A model generated the notes under the pieces. The model was not told the DNA's origin. It saw only the letters and a list, made by a program, of their open reading frames with translations, and searched no databases. From Alexandriicola marinus (lineage in GTDB: Bacteria; Pseudomonadota; Alphaproteobacteria; Rhodobacterales; Rhodobacteraceae): 64,000 nucleotides of DNA. Shown in pieces: positions 44,381 through 54,622 of the stretch; position 1 is the stretch's first letter, and each line of letters begins with the position of its first letter. The translations under genes and the position numbers were made by a program. The stretch lies in the NCBI RefSeq assembly GCF_004000435.1, contig NZ_RBVZ01000001.1, forward strand, positions 1,157,328 through 1,221,327, written 5' to 3'.

Positions 44381-45418
44381 ATGGTCGCGGAAACACAACC
44401 GACCGGCGAAAAGCCGAAAAAGCCACAGGACAACCGGGTCGGCAAGCCCTCGTTCCTGCGCCGCTATGTAAGCCAGGTGGGCATCGTCGGCGTGGGTCTG
44501 GCCATGTGGCTGGCCTTCGTGATCGCGGCGCCGCAGGTGTTCACCAACCAGAACATCTATATCGCCTTCGCCCAGACGACCCCGCAATTCGGCATTATCG
44601 CCATCGCGCTGACATTCGTCGTCATCACCGGCGAGATGGACCTGTCTTTCCCGTCGATCATGGCGCTTGGCACGGCCGTGTTCTGCCTTCTGGCGCAGGG
44701 CGGGCTTGCCTGGCCACTCGCGCTTGTCGCGGCGTTCGGGACCGGGGCGCTGTGCGGCTGGATCAACGGCACGCTCGTGGCGTGGCTCAATATCCCCTCG
44801 CTCGTGATCACCATCGGCACGTCGTTCCTGTTCCGCGGGCTCGAGTTGGTGATGATGGACGGCACAGGAGTGCCGCTGACCGCGCAGGAATACCCCGAGA
44901 TGCATGCCATCTTCCGCTCGTCCCCGTTCGGGATCCCGGTCCAGACCTTGTGGATGATCATCATCCTGATCGGCGCATGGTTCCTGCTGAACCGGTCCCG
45001 CTTTGGCGCGCATGTCTTTCTGGTGGGGGACAACCCCACCTCGGCACGGCTGATGGGCATCAACGCGGTCAGCGTGAAGACCCGGGCCTTCATGCTGGTG
45101 GGTGTCATGGCAACATTCTCGGGCCTGATGACCTCGATCTACGGGTTCTACTTCTGGCCCACCACGGGCGAAGGGTTCCTGCTGAACACCATTGCGTCGG
45201 TGTTCCTTGGTGGCACCAGCGTCTTTGGCGGCACCGGATCGGTGGCCGGCACCTTCTTTGCTTCCTACATCATCGGTGCGATCAATGCCGGTGTCGTGGC
45301 CGCGGGCATCAACGCCTTCTACACGCAACTTGCCTTCGGCCTCGTGATCGTCGTCTCGGTGGTTTTGCAGACGCTGATCGACCGGCGCATGAAGCGGCAA
45401 TCTCTGACCGGACGCTGA
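44381..45418 (+). CDS. Sugar ABC importer, permease (RbsC/FrcC-like)
   Basis: Permease of 345 residues with about nine membrane helices and a charged 28-residue N-terminal tail rich in Lys and Pro. Typical family segments include VITGEMDLSFPSIMALG (VxTGGIDLSVG equivalent), WINGTLVAWLNIPSLVITIGT, and DNPTSARLMGINAVSVKTRAFMLVG. It is followed after three bases by the enolase-superfamily gene. The transported compound is probably a sugar or sugar acid degraded by the neighbouring enzymes. Confidence 0.9.
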   Translation: MVAETQPTGEKPKKPQDNRVGKPSFLRRYVSQVGIVGVGLAMWLAFVIAAPQVFTNQNIYIAFAQTTPQFGIIAIALTFVVITGEMDLSFPSIMALGTAVFCLLAQGGLAWPLALVAAFGTGALCGWINGTLVAWLNIPSLVITIGTSFLFRGLELVMMDGTGVPLTAQEYPEMHAIFRSSPFGIPVQTLWMIIILIGAWFLLNRSRFGAHVFLVGDNPTSARLMGINAVSVKTRAFMLVGVMATFSGLMTSIYGFYFWPTTGEGFLLNTIASVFLGGTSVFGGTGSVAGTFFASYIIGAINAGVVAAGINAFYTQLAFGLVIVVSVVLQTLIDRRMKRQSLTGR

Positions 45419-45421
45419 GCC

Positions 45422-46585
45422 ATGAAGATCACGAAAATCCGGACGCAAGTCGTCAATGCGCGGCTCAGGAACTGGATCTTCGTGCGCATCGAAACCGATC
45501 AGCCGGGCCTCACGGGGCTCGGCGAGGCGACGCTGGAATTCCAGACCCGCGCTGTTGTGGGCGCCATCGAGGATCTGGCCAGCCTGATCATCGGCGAAGA
45601 CCCCCGCAATATCGAACATATCTGGCAGGTCCTGTTCCGACATCCGTTCTTCAAGGGCGGCATCGTCACGATGTCGGCGCTTTCCGGGATCGATCAGGCG
45701 CTGCACGACATCAAGGCGCGGTCGCTGAACATTCCTCTCTGGCAGCTTCTGGGCGGGCTGACCCGCAAGAAACTCAGGATGTACGATCATCTCGGCGGCG
45801 GCGACTCGCTGGCCGTCTACGACAGCGCGCGCTCTGAAAGCTTTGCCGAAAAGGCCGCGCGATCGCGGGAGGATGGCTTCACCGCGGTGAAGATCCTTGC
45901 CGTCGGCCGGACGAAGCCGCTCGACAGCCATGCGGCACTGAAATCGGCCGAGGCGCTGATGGCCGCGGCCCGCGAGGGCGCGGGCGACGCGATGGACATC
46001 ATGGTCGATCTGCACGGCCGCACCTCGGCCGCGATGGCGATCCAATATGCCGAAGTGCTGAAGCCTTATCGCCCATGGTTTCTGGAGGAGCCCTGCCAGC
46101 CCGAGGACGTAGGCGGCATCGCCCGGGTCGCGCAGGCCACGACCATTCCGATCGCCAGCGGCGAAAGGCTGTGCCACCGGCACGAATTCCTTCAACTGCT
46201 TCAGGCGGGCGCCATATCGGTCGCCCAGCCCGATGTCTGTCACGCCGGCGGCCTGACCGAGGTCCGCCGGATCGCGGCTCTGTGTGACACTTTCGGAGTC
46301 AGCATGGCGCCTCACAACCCGCTGGGGCCGGTGGCCACGATGGTGAATATTCATCTGGGGTTCGCGACGCCGAATTTCCTCGTGCAGGAGGTCATGCGCT
46401 CGGACGTGCCGTGGCGCGACGAGGTTGTCAGCGGCGGTGCCCCGATCGAAGGCGGCCACGTGCTCCCGCCCCAAGGGCCGGGCATCGGGATCGAAATCGA
46501 CGAAGCCGCCGCCGAACGCCACCCCTGGCAGGACGCCCTGCCGATCCAGTGGTATCACGACGACGGCTCGGTTGCGGATTGGTGA
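45422..46585 (+). CDS. Enolase-superfamily sugar-acid dehydratase, galactonate dehydratase-like
   Basis: Acid-sugar dehydratase of 387 residues. Metal and acid/base residues are in place: D196 and H198 (VDLHGR), E222 or E223 (FLEEP), E248 (SGER), H298 (PHNPLGP) and E323 (VQE). It is a distant relative of the dgoD product 4 kb away, sharing the end HDDGSVADW, so a different stereoisomer is the likely substrate. It lies immediately after the importer permease and before an SDR, which may supply its sugar acid. Confidence 0.87.
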   Translation: MKITKIRTQVVNARLRNWIFVRIETDQPGLTGLGEATLEFQTRAVVGAIEDLASLIIGEDPRNIEHIWQVLFRHPFFKGGIVTMSALSGIDQALHDIKARSLNIPLWQLLGGLTRKKLRMYDHLGGGDSLAVYDSARSESFAEKAARSREDGFTAVKILAVGRTKPLDSHAALKSAEALMAAAREGAGDAMDIMVDLHGRTSAAMAIQYAEVLKPYRPWFLEEPCQPEDVGGIARVAQATTIPIASGERLCHRHEFLQLLQAGAISVAQPDVCHAGGLTEVRRIAALCDTFGVSMAPHNPLGPVATMVNIHLGFATPNFLVQEVMRSDVPWRDEVVSGGAPIEGGHVLPPQGPGIGIEIDEAAAERHPWQDALPIQWYHDDGSVADW

Positions 46586-46587
46586 AC

Positions 46588-47349
46588 ATGATGGGACGAC
46601 TTCAGAACGCTCATATCCTTGTCACCGGCGGCAGCCGGGGCATCGGCGCCGCCACGGTGGAAAAGGCGCTGGCCGAAGGCGCGCGGGTCAGTTTCGTCGA
46701 CCTTCTGCCCGACGAGGGCCGGGCCCTGGCCGAACGTCTGGGCGACGGGGTCATGTTCCGCGAGGCCGACATCTGTTCCGCCGAGGCGCTGGCCGTCGCG
46801 GTGGGGGCCTTCAGCGCGGAATTTGGGCCGGTATCCGGCCTCGTGAACAACGCCGGCCGGAATTCCTATGCCGATCCGGTAACGATGACCGAAGACGAAT
46901 GGGACGGGGTCTTCGCCGTCGACCTCAAGGCCGCATGGCTCGCGGCGCGGGCCGTTCTGCCCGGCATGATCGCGGCGGGCAAGGGTTCAATCGTCAACGT
47001 GGCCTCGGTGCATGCCACCATGACCTACCCGGGCTTCTTTCCCTATGCGGCGGCGAAATCCGGGCTTGTAGGCCTGACGCGGTCGCTCGCCCTCGACATG
47101 GGCAAGCACCAGATCCGCGTGAATGCGCTCAGCCCCGGCTATACCGAAACCGCGCTGGTGAAGGAGTTCTTCGATATGAACGACCCGTCGCTACGCGATC
47201 AGGTGCTGGACGTGCATCCGATGCACCGCATGGCGAGCCCGTCCGAGATCGCCAATTGCATCGCGTTCCTGCTGTCGGACGAGGCGTCATTCGTCACGGG
47301 GGCCAACTGGACTGTGGATGGGGGCCTGACGGCGCGCTTTGCGGGCTAG
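46588..47349 (+). CDS. Short-chain dehydrogenase/reductase, sugar dehydrogenase type
   Basis: SDR of 253 residues. Motifs: LVTGGSRGIG, NNAGRNSY, catalytic Ser in VNVASVHA, YAAAK and the C-terminal FVTGANWTVDGG. ATG at 46588 is three bases after the dehydratase stop; the ATG at 46591 could also serve. As the last gene of the importer operon it probably oxidises the imported sugar or a downstream hydroxy-acid. Confidence 0.9.
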   Translation: MMGRLQNAHILVTGGSRGIGAATVEKALAEGARVSFVDLLPDEGRALAERLGDGVMFREADICSAEALAVAVGAFSAEFGPVSGLVNNAGRNSYADPVTMTEDEWDGVFAVDLKAAWLAARAVLPGMIAAGKGSIVNVASVHATMTYPGFFPYAAAKSGLVGLTRSLALDMGKHQIRVNALSPGYTETALVKEFFDMNDPSLRDQVLDVHPMHRMASPSEIANCIAFLLSDEASFVTGANWTVDGGLTARFAG

Positions 47350-47351
47350 CG

Positions 47352-47825
47352 TCACCAGTGTTCCGTGCCCGGCGCGCCCTTGATCCGGCCTTGCAGGTTA
47401 TCGGTCACCCAACCGCCATAGAAATTGCCCGGTTGCGGGATGACCCGGTGCTCCCCGACAAAACAGGCGTCCATCGAGGTCGCATAGAAGGCAAGGTAGC
47501 CGGCGATCGGCAGAAAGGGCCGCGTTGGCTCGGGATAGCTCCAGGCTGCGCGCGGGGCCATGACATCGCCGATGGTCACGTCCCAATATGTCGCAACGCC
47601 CTTCCATTCGCAGATCGATCGGCCTCGCGCGGGGCTCAACCGGGCGAAGACATCCCCGGGCGGGAGGTAATATGTCGGTGCGTGATGCGTCTCGAGAACG
47701 CGGAACCCCCGCACCGTCTCGGCCACCACATGATCCCCCAGCAGAATGCGCAGCATCTGGGGCACCGGTTCGAGTGCGGGTGGGCGCGGGTAATCCTGAA
47801 CGTTTTCAATGGCAAGTGATGTCAT
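47352..47825 (-). CDS. DUF427-domain protein
   Basis: Small protein of 157 residues. It has the DUF427 (beta-tent fold) pattern: PVPQMLRILLGDHVVAET, TYYLPPGDVFARL and CEWKGVATYWDV, then WSYPEPTRPFLPIAGYLAFYATSMDACFVG. The role of this family is not established. ATG at 47825 overlaps the stop of the photolyase-like gene (ATGA), so the two are co-translated; DUF427 genes do occur near photolyase-type genes, which may hint at light or redox stress. Confidence 0.83.
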   Translation of the reverse strand: MTSLAIENVQDYPRPPALEPVPQMLRILLGDHVVAETVRGFRVLETHHAPTYYLPPGDVFARLSPARGRSICEWKGVATYWDVTIGDVMAPRAAWSYPEPTRPFLPIAGYLAFYATSMDACFVGEHRVIPQPGNFYGGWVTDNLQGRIKGAPGTEHW

Positions 47826-49099
47826 GTCAGTCCTGTGGTCCGGAGGATTTGCGGGATTTTCTTCTTCACCTTGAAAAACCCGGCGGTGGCATGGGGCCAG
47901 ATCAGCCTGTCCCATTCCCGTTGCCATTCGGTCAAGACGATCCCGCGCGCCTCAAGCGCCGGGCGCGCCCGGGTGATCCAATCGGCAAGCGGGCCGGTCG
48001 GAACATAGGGCATCGCGATCTGCTGCGCGCCGATCTGTTCGGCCCAGAGCGCGAGGCCCTCCGGCGCATCCGCGCGCAGTTCAACGGCGGGATGACCGAT
48101 CCGATCAGCGGCATCCCGGAGCGCACCCGCCTCGAAGTCGCTGACATGCCCGGCCACGGTTCGTGGTGAGCGCAGGTGACTGCTTTGCAGCATGACCGCC
48201 CCGCGAATGTCGATGGACAGAAGATCGAAGTCTTCCAGACGGCAATCCTCTTCGGTCAGCACAAGCGCCGTCGGCACATCGCGCCAGGGCGGCGTGCAGG
48301 ACCGCAGGGGCACGATCTCGGGCAGGCCACCGGGTTCCTGATCCTCGAGCCCGATCACGTCCGTGGCCAGATCGTTCTCGCGCGGGGTGAACCGGTTCCC
48401 GGTGAACTTGGCGATGTTCCACGCCTTCGCCTCATAGGCCTTGCCACGGGTATGAAGGCCCGCAACCCAGCGCCACGAACAGGTGTTGGAGGCCGGATCG
48501 CCGTCAAGAAGGTGACGCAAGAAGAAATCCGCGCCGATCCGCCATGGCAGACGAAAGGTGAAGATCCAGATCGAGGCAAACCACATCCGCGCGTGGTTGT
48601 GCAGATAGCCCGTCTCGATCAGCTCGCGCGCCCAGGCGTCGAAACACGCAAGACCCGTTTCGCCGCGTTCCGCCGCCTCGACCCGCGCGCGCAGGGCATC
48701 GTCGCGGTCGAGCATGGCAAGGTCGGCATCGAGGCCAGAAACATAATGGGCCCAGACCTGCGGTCGCTGCTCCAGCCAGCCCTTGAAATAGCCTCGCCAC
48801 AGCACTTCCTGGATGAACTTCTCGGCAGCCCCTGCCCCGTGATGGTCAAGCGCGGCGGCGACCAGCTCCTGTTCCGTGATCAGGCGCCGCCGGACATGGG
48901 CCGAAAGCTGCGAGACATCGCGATGCCGGCCCGGCCCGCGATCATGGTTTCGCCCGGCGGCATAGGCCTTGCCCATCCGCGGCACGAAGTCCTGCGTGAT
49001 CTGCAGTGCCCTGGACCGTGTCGCCTCGTCGGTTTGCAATCTCAACTCCTTCACTTTCAGGGATTGAGGTGAAGCAAAGCGCGACGATTTCAACCACAT
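47822..49099 (-). CDS. Photolyase/cryptochrome-like FAD protein with a permuted domain order
   Basis: Protein of 425 residues. The FAD-binding helical domain comes first (about 30-265: FIQEVLWRGYFKGWLE, LIETGYLHNHARMWFASIW, DPASNTCSWRWVAG), complete with the usual FAD-contact motifs. The alpha/beta domain that normally precedes it is missing there. Instead residues 280-425 read like that domain: ALVLTEEDCRLEDFDLL parallels the photolyase opening VWFRxDLRLxDNxAL, and AGFFKVKKKIPQIL parallels the interdomain YxVFTPFKKAW segment. I read this as a circular permutation; this is by eye. Start at ATG 49099, though GTG at 49054 is possible. Repair activity cannot be judged. Confidence 0.75.
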   Translation of the reverse strand: MWLKSSRFASPQSLKVKELRLQTDEATRSRALQITQDFVPRMGKAYAAGRNHDRGPGRHRDVSQLSAHVRRRLITEQELVAAALDHHGAGAAEKFIQEVLWRGYFKGWLEQRPQVWAHYVSGLDADLAMLDRDDALRARVEAAERGETGLACFDAWARELIETGYLHNHARMWFASIWIFTFRLPWRIGADFFLRHLLDGDPASNTCSWRWVAGLHTRGKAYEAKAWNIAKFTGNRFTPRENDLATDVIGLEDQEPGGLPEIVPLRSCTPPWRDVPTALVLTEEDCRLEDFDLLSIDIRGAVMLQSSHLRSPRTVAGHVSDFEAGALRDAADRIGHPAVELRADAPEGLALWAEQIGAQQIAMPYVPTGPLADWITRARPALEARGIVLTEWQREWDRLIWPHATAGFFKVKKKIPQILRTTGLT

Positions 49100-49300
49100 G
49101 CGACATCCGGACCCTTGCGAGAGAAGACCACGCGGCCGGTTCGATCCGGATCGAGAAGCGATGCCTCAACAGCAAAGCCACAAGGTTCGGCGCCCGGCAA
49201 CCGGACATTGACCGCGACATTCAAGGCATGACCGGCGAGGTGCTCCCGGGACCACGGCTTTCGGATTTTCAACCGACCGCCACGAAGTTACGGTGGCCTC

Positions 49301-50587
49301 ATGTTGAAAGGACTACTTCCCCTGACCGCGCTCCTGATGGGCTCAGCGTTTCTGCTGTTCGCCGGGGGCGTGAATGGATTGATCCTGCCGATCCGGGGCG
49401 AGGCGGACGGCTTCACCGCGGCCTCGCTCGGCCTGCTCGGGACGGGCTGGGCCATTGGCTATGTGGCGGGCTGCCTGCGCACGCCGGCCCTGGTGGCCCG
49501 GGTGGGCCATATCCGGGCGTTCGGAGCCATGTGCGCGATCGCGGCGATCGCCGTCCTTCTGTCGCTGATCCTGATCACGCCATGGGTCTGGATCCCGGTG
49601 CGCGCGGTGTCTGGTTTCTGCTTTGCCGGCGCTGCGATGATCGTCGAGAGCTGGCTCAACGAGCGGGTCGACGCGAAGTCGCGGGGCCGCGCCTTCGGCG
49701 TCTACACGATGGTCAATCTCGCGGCGACGACCGCCGGGCAGATGGTTCTGACGCTGGGCGATCCGGGGGGCTATTTCTTTTTCGTACTGGCCGCGATGGT
49801 CTATTGCCTCGCTCTGCTGCCGACTGCGATCAGTGCCACCTCGACGCCCCGGCCGCTGACCAAGGTCTCTCTTGATCTGCGCAAGCTGTGGCGGAATTCG
49901 CCCATCGCTGTCTTTGCCGTACTGATGGTCGGGGTCTCGAACGCGGCCTTTGGCACATTGGCGGCGGTCTATGCCGCCCGGGTCGGATTGCCGCTGGGCG
50001 ACATCGCGCTCTTCGCCAGCATCCCGATCCTTGCAGGCGCGGCCTCCCAGATCCCGGTTGGCATCGCGTCGGACAGGTTTGATCGCCGCAAGGTCCTGAT
50101 TGCCATCGGCGTTTTCGCCATTCTCGCGGACGGATTGTTCCTGTTTTCGGGCATGACGCAGCCCATGATCCTTCTGGCGCTGTCGGCGCTCTTCGGGGCG
50201 ACGGTCTTTGCCATGTATCCGGTGATCGTGGCCCATGCCAATGACCACGCGGAACCGGGGGCCTTCATTCAGGTCAGCGGCGGGCTGTTGCTGGTCTACG
50301 GGATCGGCTCGATCCTCGGGCCGACCGTCGCGGGCTTTGCCATGACGTCCTATGGCGCATCGACGCTGTTCGCGGTGACGGGTTCGGCGCACCTGCTTTT
50401 GCTGCTGTTCGCGATCTTCCGGCTCCGGACGGCGCCCGCCGTCGCGTCGGAGGACAAGGTCGCATTTCAGGCCCAGCCACTGGCGCGCGCCTCGACACCC
50501 GAAACGGCCGCGTTTTCGGCCGATCAGGCCGAGCTGGATGCCGATCAGCCGCCAGAAGAACCCGCCGATCAGGAACCGCCCCGGTAG
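49301..50587 (+). CDS. MFS transporter
   Basis: Major facilitator protein of 428 residues with twelve hydrophobic segments. Family hallmarks are present in weak form (TGWAIGYVAGCLRTPALVARVGHIRAFG resembles motif A, and a related segment QIPVGIASDRFDRRKVL lies between helices 8 and 9). The group resembles YcaD/UMF2-type transporters of unknown substrate. A hydrophilic tail of about 40 residues rich in Ala, Glu and Pro ends the protein. It converges on the FGGY kinase gene. Confidence 0.88.
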   Translation: MLKGLLPLTALLMGSAFLLFAGGVNGLILPIRGEADGFTAASLGLLGTGWAIGYVAGCLRTPALVARVGHIRAFGAMCAIAAIAVLLSLILITPWVWIPVRAVSGFCFAGAAMIVESWLNERVDAKSRGRAFGVYTMVNLAATTAGQMVLTLGDPGGYFFFVLAAMVYCLALLPTAISATSTPRPLTKVSLDLRKLWRNSPIAVFAVLMVGVSNAAFGTLAAVYAARVGLPLGDIALFASIPILAGAASQIPVGIASDRFDRRKVLIAIGVFAILADGLFLFSGMTQPMILLALSALFGATVFAMYPVIVAHANDHAEPGAFIQVSGGLLLVYGIGSILGPTVAGFAMTSYGASTLFAVTGSAHLLLLLFAIFRLRTAPAVASEDKVAFQAQPLARASTPETAAFSADQAELDADQPPEEPADQEPPR

Positions 50588-50607
50588 ACCCGCCCTGCCC
50601 TCGGGCC

Positions 50608-51973
50608 CTATGCGATGGCCGCGGCCATCCAGTGGTGATGATAGGCCTCAAGGCCCGGAATATCCGGCGTCGCGACAGGGTCGATCCGGGGCTCGGGTGC
50701 CGCCGCGCCGATCGCAAGGGACGCGCTTCCAAGCGCCGTGCCCTGCGCTTCGAGCGCGCGAAGGATCCGACGCCCGGGCATCAGGGCGCAGAGCGTCTGA
50801 AGAAAGGCGATATTGGTGGCAAATGGCCCGTCCACCACGACCTTTTCCGTTCGCCCAAGGGCGTCGAGCGCAACGGACGTCATCTGCGCGGTGTAGAGAG
50901 TGGCGAGGTTCGCCAAGGCCTCCTCCATGATTGAAGACGTTCCAAGAATTTCGCCACGGCCGCCTCTGTGTGGCACCGGACCGCCGCTGTCGGTGAAGGA
51001 CGGCAAGGCCATCACACCGTCGCGCACCAAAGCCGCCACACCCGCAACGCTGGCGCGGTGCGGATTGTCGCGCCCGGCGATACGGGCGTATTCTTCACCC
51101 CCCCATGAACCGCGCGCAGGCCACAGGCGCCCCGGACACCGTCGTGTTGGAGACCTGATCGCGCGCCCCATCGAGGCCCATTATCGATCCGTCGCTGTCG
51201 AAGGCGATGATCCAGGTGCCCGTCGACAGAAGGACCATTGGTCCGCCGGACAGGTATCTGACGTAGTTCGCATTGCTGTCGTGGACGCCGCACAGGACAT
51301 CGCCCCGTCCGGTCAACTCCATATCGCGGATCTGGCCCAGAACATCATCCGCGGCGCGCATCGGCGGGAAAAGACTGTCCCAGCCCCGCACCCGCGCCAG
51401 TGACGAATAGGCCCGCGCCTCGGGCGCCCAGAGATGGGTCTGCGCCCCCATGGCCGAAACTTCGGTCGCGCGGACGCCGCACAGACGAAACGCAATATAT
51501 TGCGCATAGGGGAGGATGGAGTCGACCTGCGCGAAGGCATCGGGCCAATACGTCTCCTGCCAGAGCAACTGGCGGCCCAAAGTCAGCGCGCCGGGGTTCG
51601 TGGGCGCGCGGACTTCGTCGAAAGCGGGGGCGATCGTGTCATAGATCTGCGCAATGTCATCGGGGACGCGCGCGAGATAGCTCATCATCGGAAGCGCCAA
51701 CTCGCCATCAGCTGTGAGCAGCGCCAGCGCCGAGCCATGGGTGCAGGGAACGATCGCATCCACCGAGGTCCGCCTGTCGAAATCAAGGATCGCGGCGCTT
51801 GCGAAATTCAGCACAGCCTCACTGTCGAGGATCTGGTAGAGCCCCCCGTCCAGAGGGGCCACCGGAACCGAACGGTCCTGCATGATTGTCAGATCGGGGC
51901 CGATCTGCACGACCTTGGCATTGGTCGCGCCCACGTCGATGACAACAATACTGCGCGGCGCGGTGTTCGGCAC
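50608..51973 (-). pseudogene. FGGY-family sugar kinase interrupted by a frameshift at a G7 run
   Basis: The first 292 codons (51973 to 51095) encode the N-terminal half of a rhamnulokinase/fuculokinase-like protein (VVIDVGATNAKVVQIG, CTHGSALALL, LLSTGTWIIAFD, ACARFMGG) and then stop. The next frame continues without loss as EEYARIAGRDNPH and runs to 50608 with GRTEKVVVDGPFATN and a normal C terminus. The break is a run of seven C on the given strand (51098-51104); with six the protein would be one frame of about 455 residues. It may be a sequencing slip, a recent inactivation or phase variation. It diverges from a class II aldolase gene, fitting ketose phosphorylation. Confidence 0.75.
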
Positions 51974-52016
51974 TTGGTTCTCTTCCGGTTCGCGGGCTTA
52001 ATCAGCACTATCTTAG

Positions 52017-52727
52017 ATGAGATTCGCCGTGAACGAATACGAAGAATTGCGCCAGGACGTCATTCGCACCTGCCTCGAGATGAACGCCATCGGGCTCAAT
52101 CAGGGCACGGCAGGCAACGTGTCAGTGCGCAACAGCGACGGGTTCCTGATCACAGCTTCGGGCGTCCGCTACGACGACATGTCGCCCGAACATGTCGTGC
52201 AGATGGACCTTGAGGGCGGCTATCTCGGCCCTGTTCTGCCGTCTTCGGAATGGCGGATGCACATGGATATCTACAGGTCACGGCCCGAGGCGGAGGCGAT
52301 CTTGCATGTGCATTCACCCCATGCGACCGCGCTGTCCTGTCTCAGGCAGGACATTCCGGCCTTTCACTACATGATCGGGGTCACCGGGGGCGATACCTTG
52401 CGCTGTGCGGATTATGCGAGTTTCGGGACAGAGGAACTGTCGACGGCGATGCTCCGGGCGATGGAGGGGCGCAATGCCACCCTTCTGGCCAATCACGGAA
52501 TGATCTGTTTCGCCTCGTCGCTGAGGTCGGTGCTGGCGCTTGGCGTCGAGATCGAAATGCTGTGCCAGCAATTCATCCTTGCCCGCCAATCCGGAACCCC
52601 GGTCATCCTCGACCGCGACGAGATGGCGGACATCCTTCGACGGTTCGGCAGCTATGGCAAACAGCCCGAGGACCTTGGCGACGGTGAAGAACTGGCCTTT
52701 GCCCCGCCGATCCGGCGCGATGGCTAG
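52017..52727 (+). CDS. Class II aldolase/adducin-family protein (fuculose-phosphate aldolase-like)
   Basis: Zinc-dependent aldolase of 236 residues. Family features: LNQGTAGNVSVRNSDGFLITASGVRYDDM, metal-binding HVHSPHATALS, and the third His in LLANHGMICF. L-fuculose-1-phosphate or L-rhamnulose-1-phosphate would be cleaved to dihydroxyacetone phosphate and lactaldehyde, matching the divergent FGGY kinase 43 bases away. ATG at 52017 or GTG at 52029 could start it. Confidence 0.87.
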   Translation: MRFAVNEYEELRQDVIRTCLEMNAIGLNQGTAGNVSVRNSDGFLITASGVRYDDMSPEHVVQMDLEGGYLGPVLPSSEWRMHMDIYRSRPEAEAILHVHSPHATALSCLRQDIPAFHYMIGVTGGDTLRCADYASFGTEELSTAMLRAMEGRNATLLANHGMICFASSLRSVLALGVEIEMLCQQFILARQSGTPVILDRDEMADILRRFGSYGKQPEDLGDGEELAFAPPIRRDG

Positions 52728-53600
<873 letters not shown>

Positions 53601-53624
53601 CACCGGAGCGTCTGACACATCCGT

Positions 53625-54368
53625 TCAGGCCCCGGGCGCAAGACCCAGCACCTTGCGCAGATGCTCGAGCGCAATCTCGACGCCTCTCTCCCCGGCCTCC
53701 GCGCTTGCGCGGGGCGCGGTGTCGGTGAACCAGTGGCCATCATCCTCGGCCTCGTGGCGCGCGACCGTTTCAGGTGCCAGCGCCAGCATCAGCGAGGTTT
53801 CGCCCTCGCCCGCATGATCGAACGGGAAATCGGCGCCCTTGGGAAACAGCGGGTGAATCCTGATCCAGGCAAAGGGATCGGTGCCCTCGGCGTGCTGATC
53901 GTAGTAATCCGCCATCTCGCCGGCACCCCACCAACCGGGGCCTCTTTCCTTCTCGATATGGCGGAAGATCGCGTTGCGCGCGGCAAGTCGGAACACAAGA
54001 TCGGTGGGCATTCCCTGATGAAAATTCTCGGTCTGGTGATGAACGATGCCGTGAATATTGCGATAGCCGGCCAGAAGGAGCGATGCGAACAACGCATCGG
54101 CAAAAGGCAGGATCGCGGCGGCATCCACATGCAATGTCCCACCGTCTTGCGGTCGCGCCACGGCATAGCTTGCCGCGCCATAGGCGAAGGGCGGCAGAAC
54201 GACGATCTGGTCCCCAAGTCTCTCAAGCGTCTCGGTCACCACGATCATATCGACGCCGGACGGAAGATGGCGTCCGTGATATTCCATCACGCCAATCGGC
54301 AGGACGAAGGGCACCCCCCGTTCAGCCGCCTCCCTCAATTCACCGGGCCGCATCCTGTCAAACCGCAT
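53625..54368 (-). CDS. Creatininase-family amidohydrolase
   Basis: Metal-dependent hydrolase of 247 residues with the family opening FVLPIGVMEYHGRHLPSGVDM carrying the Glu, His and Asp metal ligands, and a later HHQTENFHQG and GEGETSLML, where Glu is the usual ligand. Substrates in this family include creatinine, N-formyl and lactam compounds. It converges on the SDR gene with 24 bases between them. Its link to the sugar locus is uncertain. Confidence 0.85.
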   Translation of the reverse strand: MRFDRMRPGELREAAERGVPFVLPIGVMEYHGRHLPSGVDMIVVTETLERLGDQIVVLPPFAYGAASYAVARPQDGGTLHVDAAAILPFADALFASLLLAGYRNIHGIVHHQTENFHQGMPTDLVFRLAARNAIFRHIEKERGPGWWGAGEMADYYDQHAEGTDPFAWIRIHPLFPKGADFPFDHAGEGETSLMLALAPETVARHEAEDDGHWFTDTAPRASAEAGERGVEIALEHLRKVLGLAPGA

Positions 54369-54622
54369 TGTTCCCCTCCCTCGGTCGCGGGGCCGATCCT
54401 AGGGCCTGGGCAGCCGTTCGGGAAGCGATTCCGACGGTCACGCGCAGGCCCTGTGGCGCGAGGGGCGGCCCAAACCGGCGGGTTGGCACCCCTGACCCGC
54501 GCATCGCGATGGACCGGCGAGCGCCTATCCACTAGTTTTGGAGGCAGACCAATTCCCAAAGTGCGCTTTCCGGCCAAATCCGCATCCGGCGCACGCTTGG
54601 CGAACGCGGAAATGGAGCCCCG

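Noticed and set aside
44213-46558. Reverse-strand open frame of 781 codons across the importer and dehydratase genes
   Set aside because: It is low-complexity, rich in Arg, His, Asp and Gln, lacks motifs, and mirrors well-supported genes on the other strand; a high-GC shadow.
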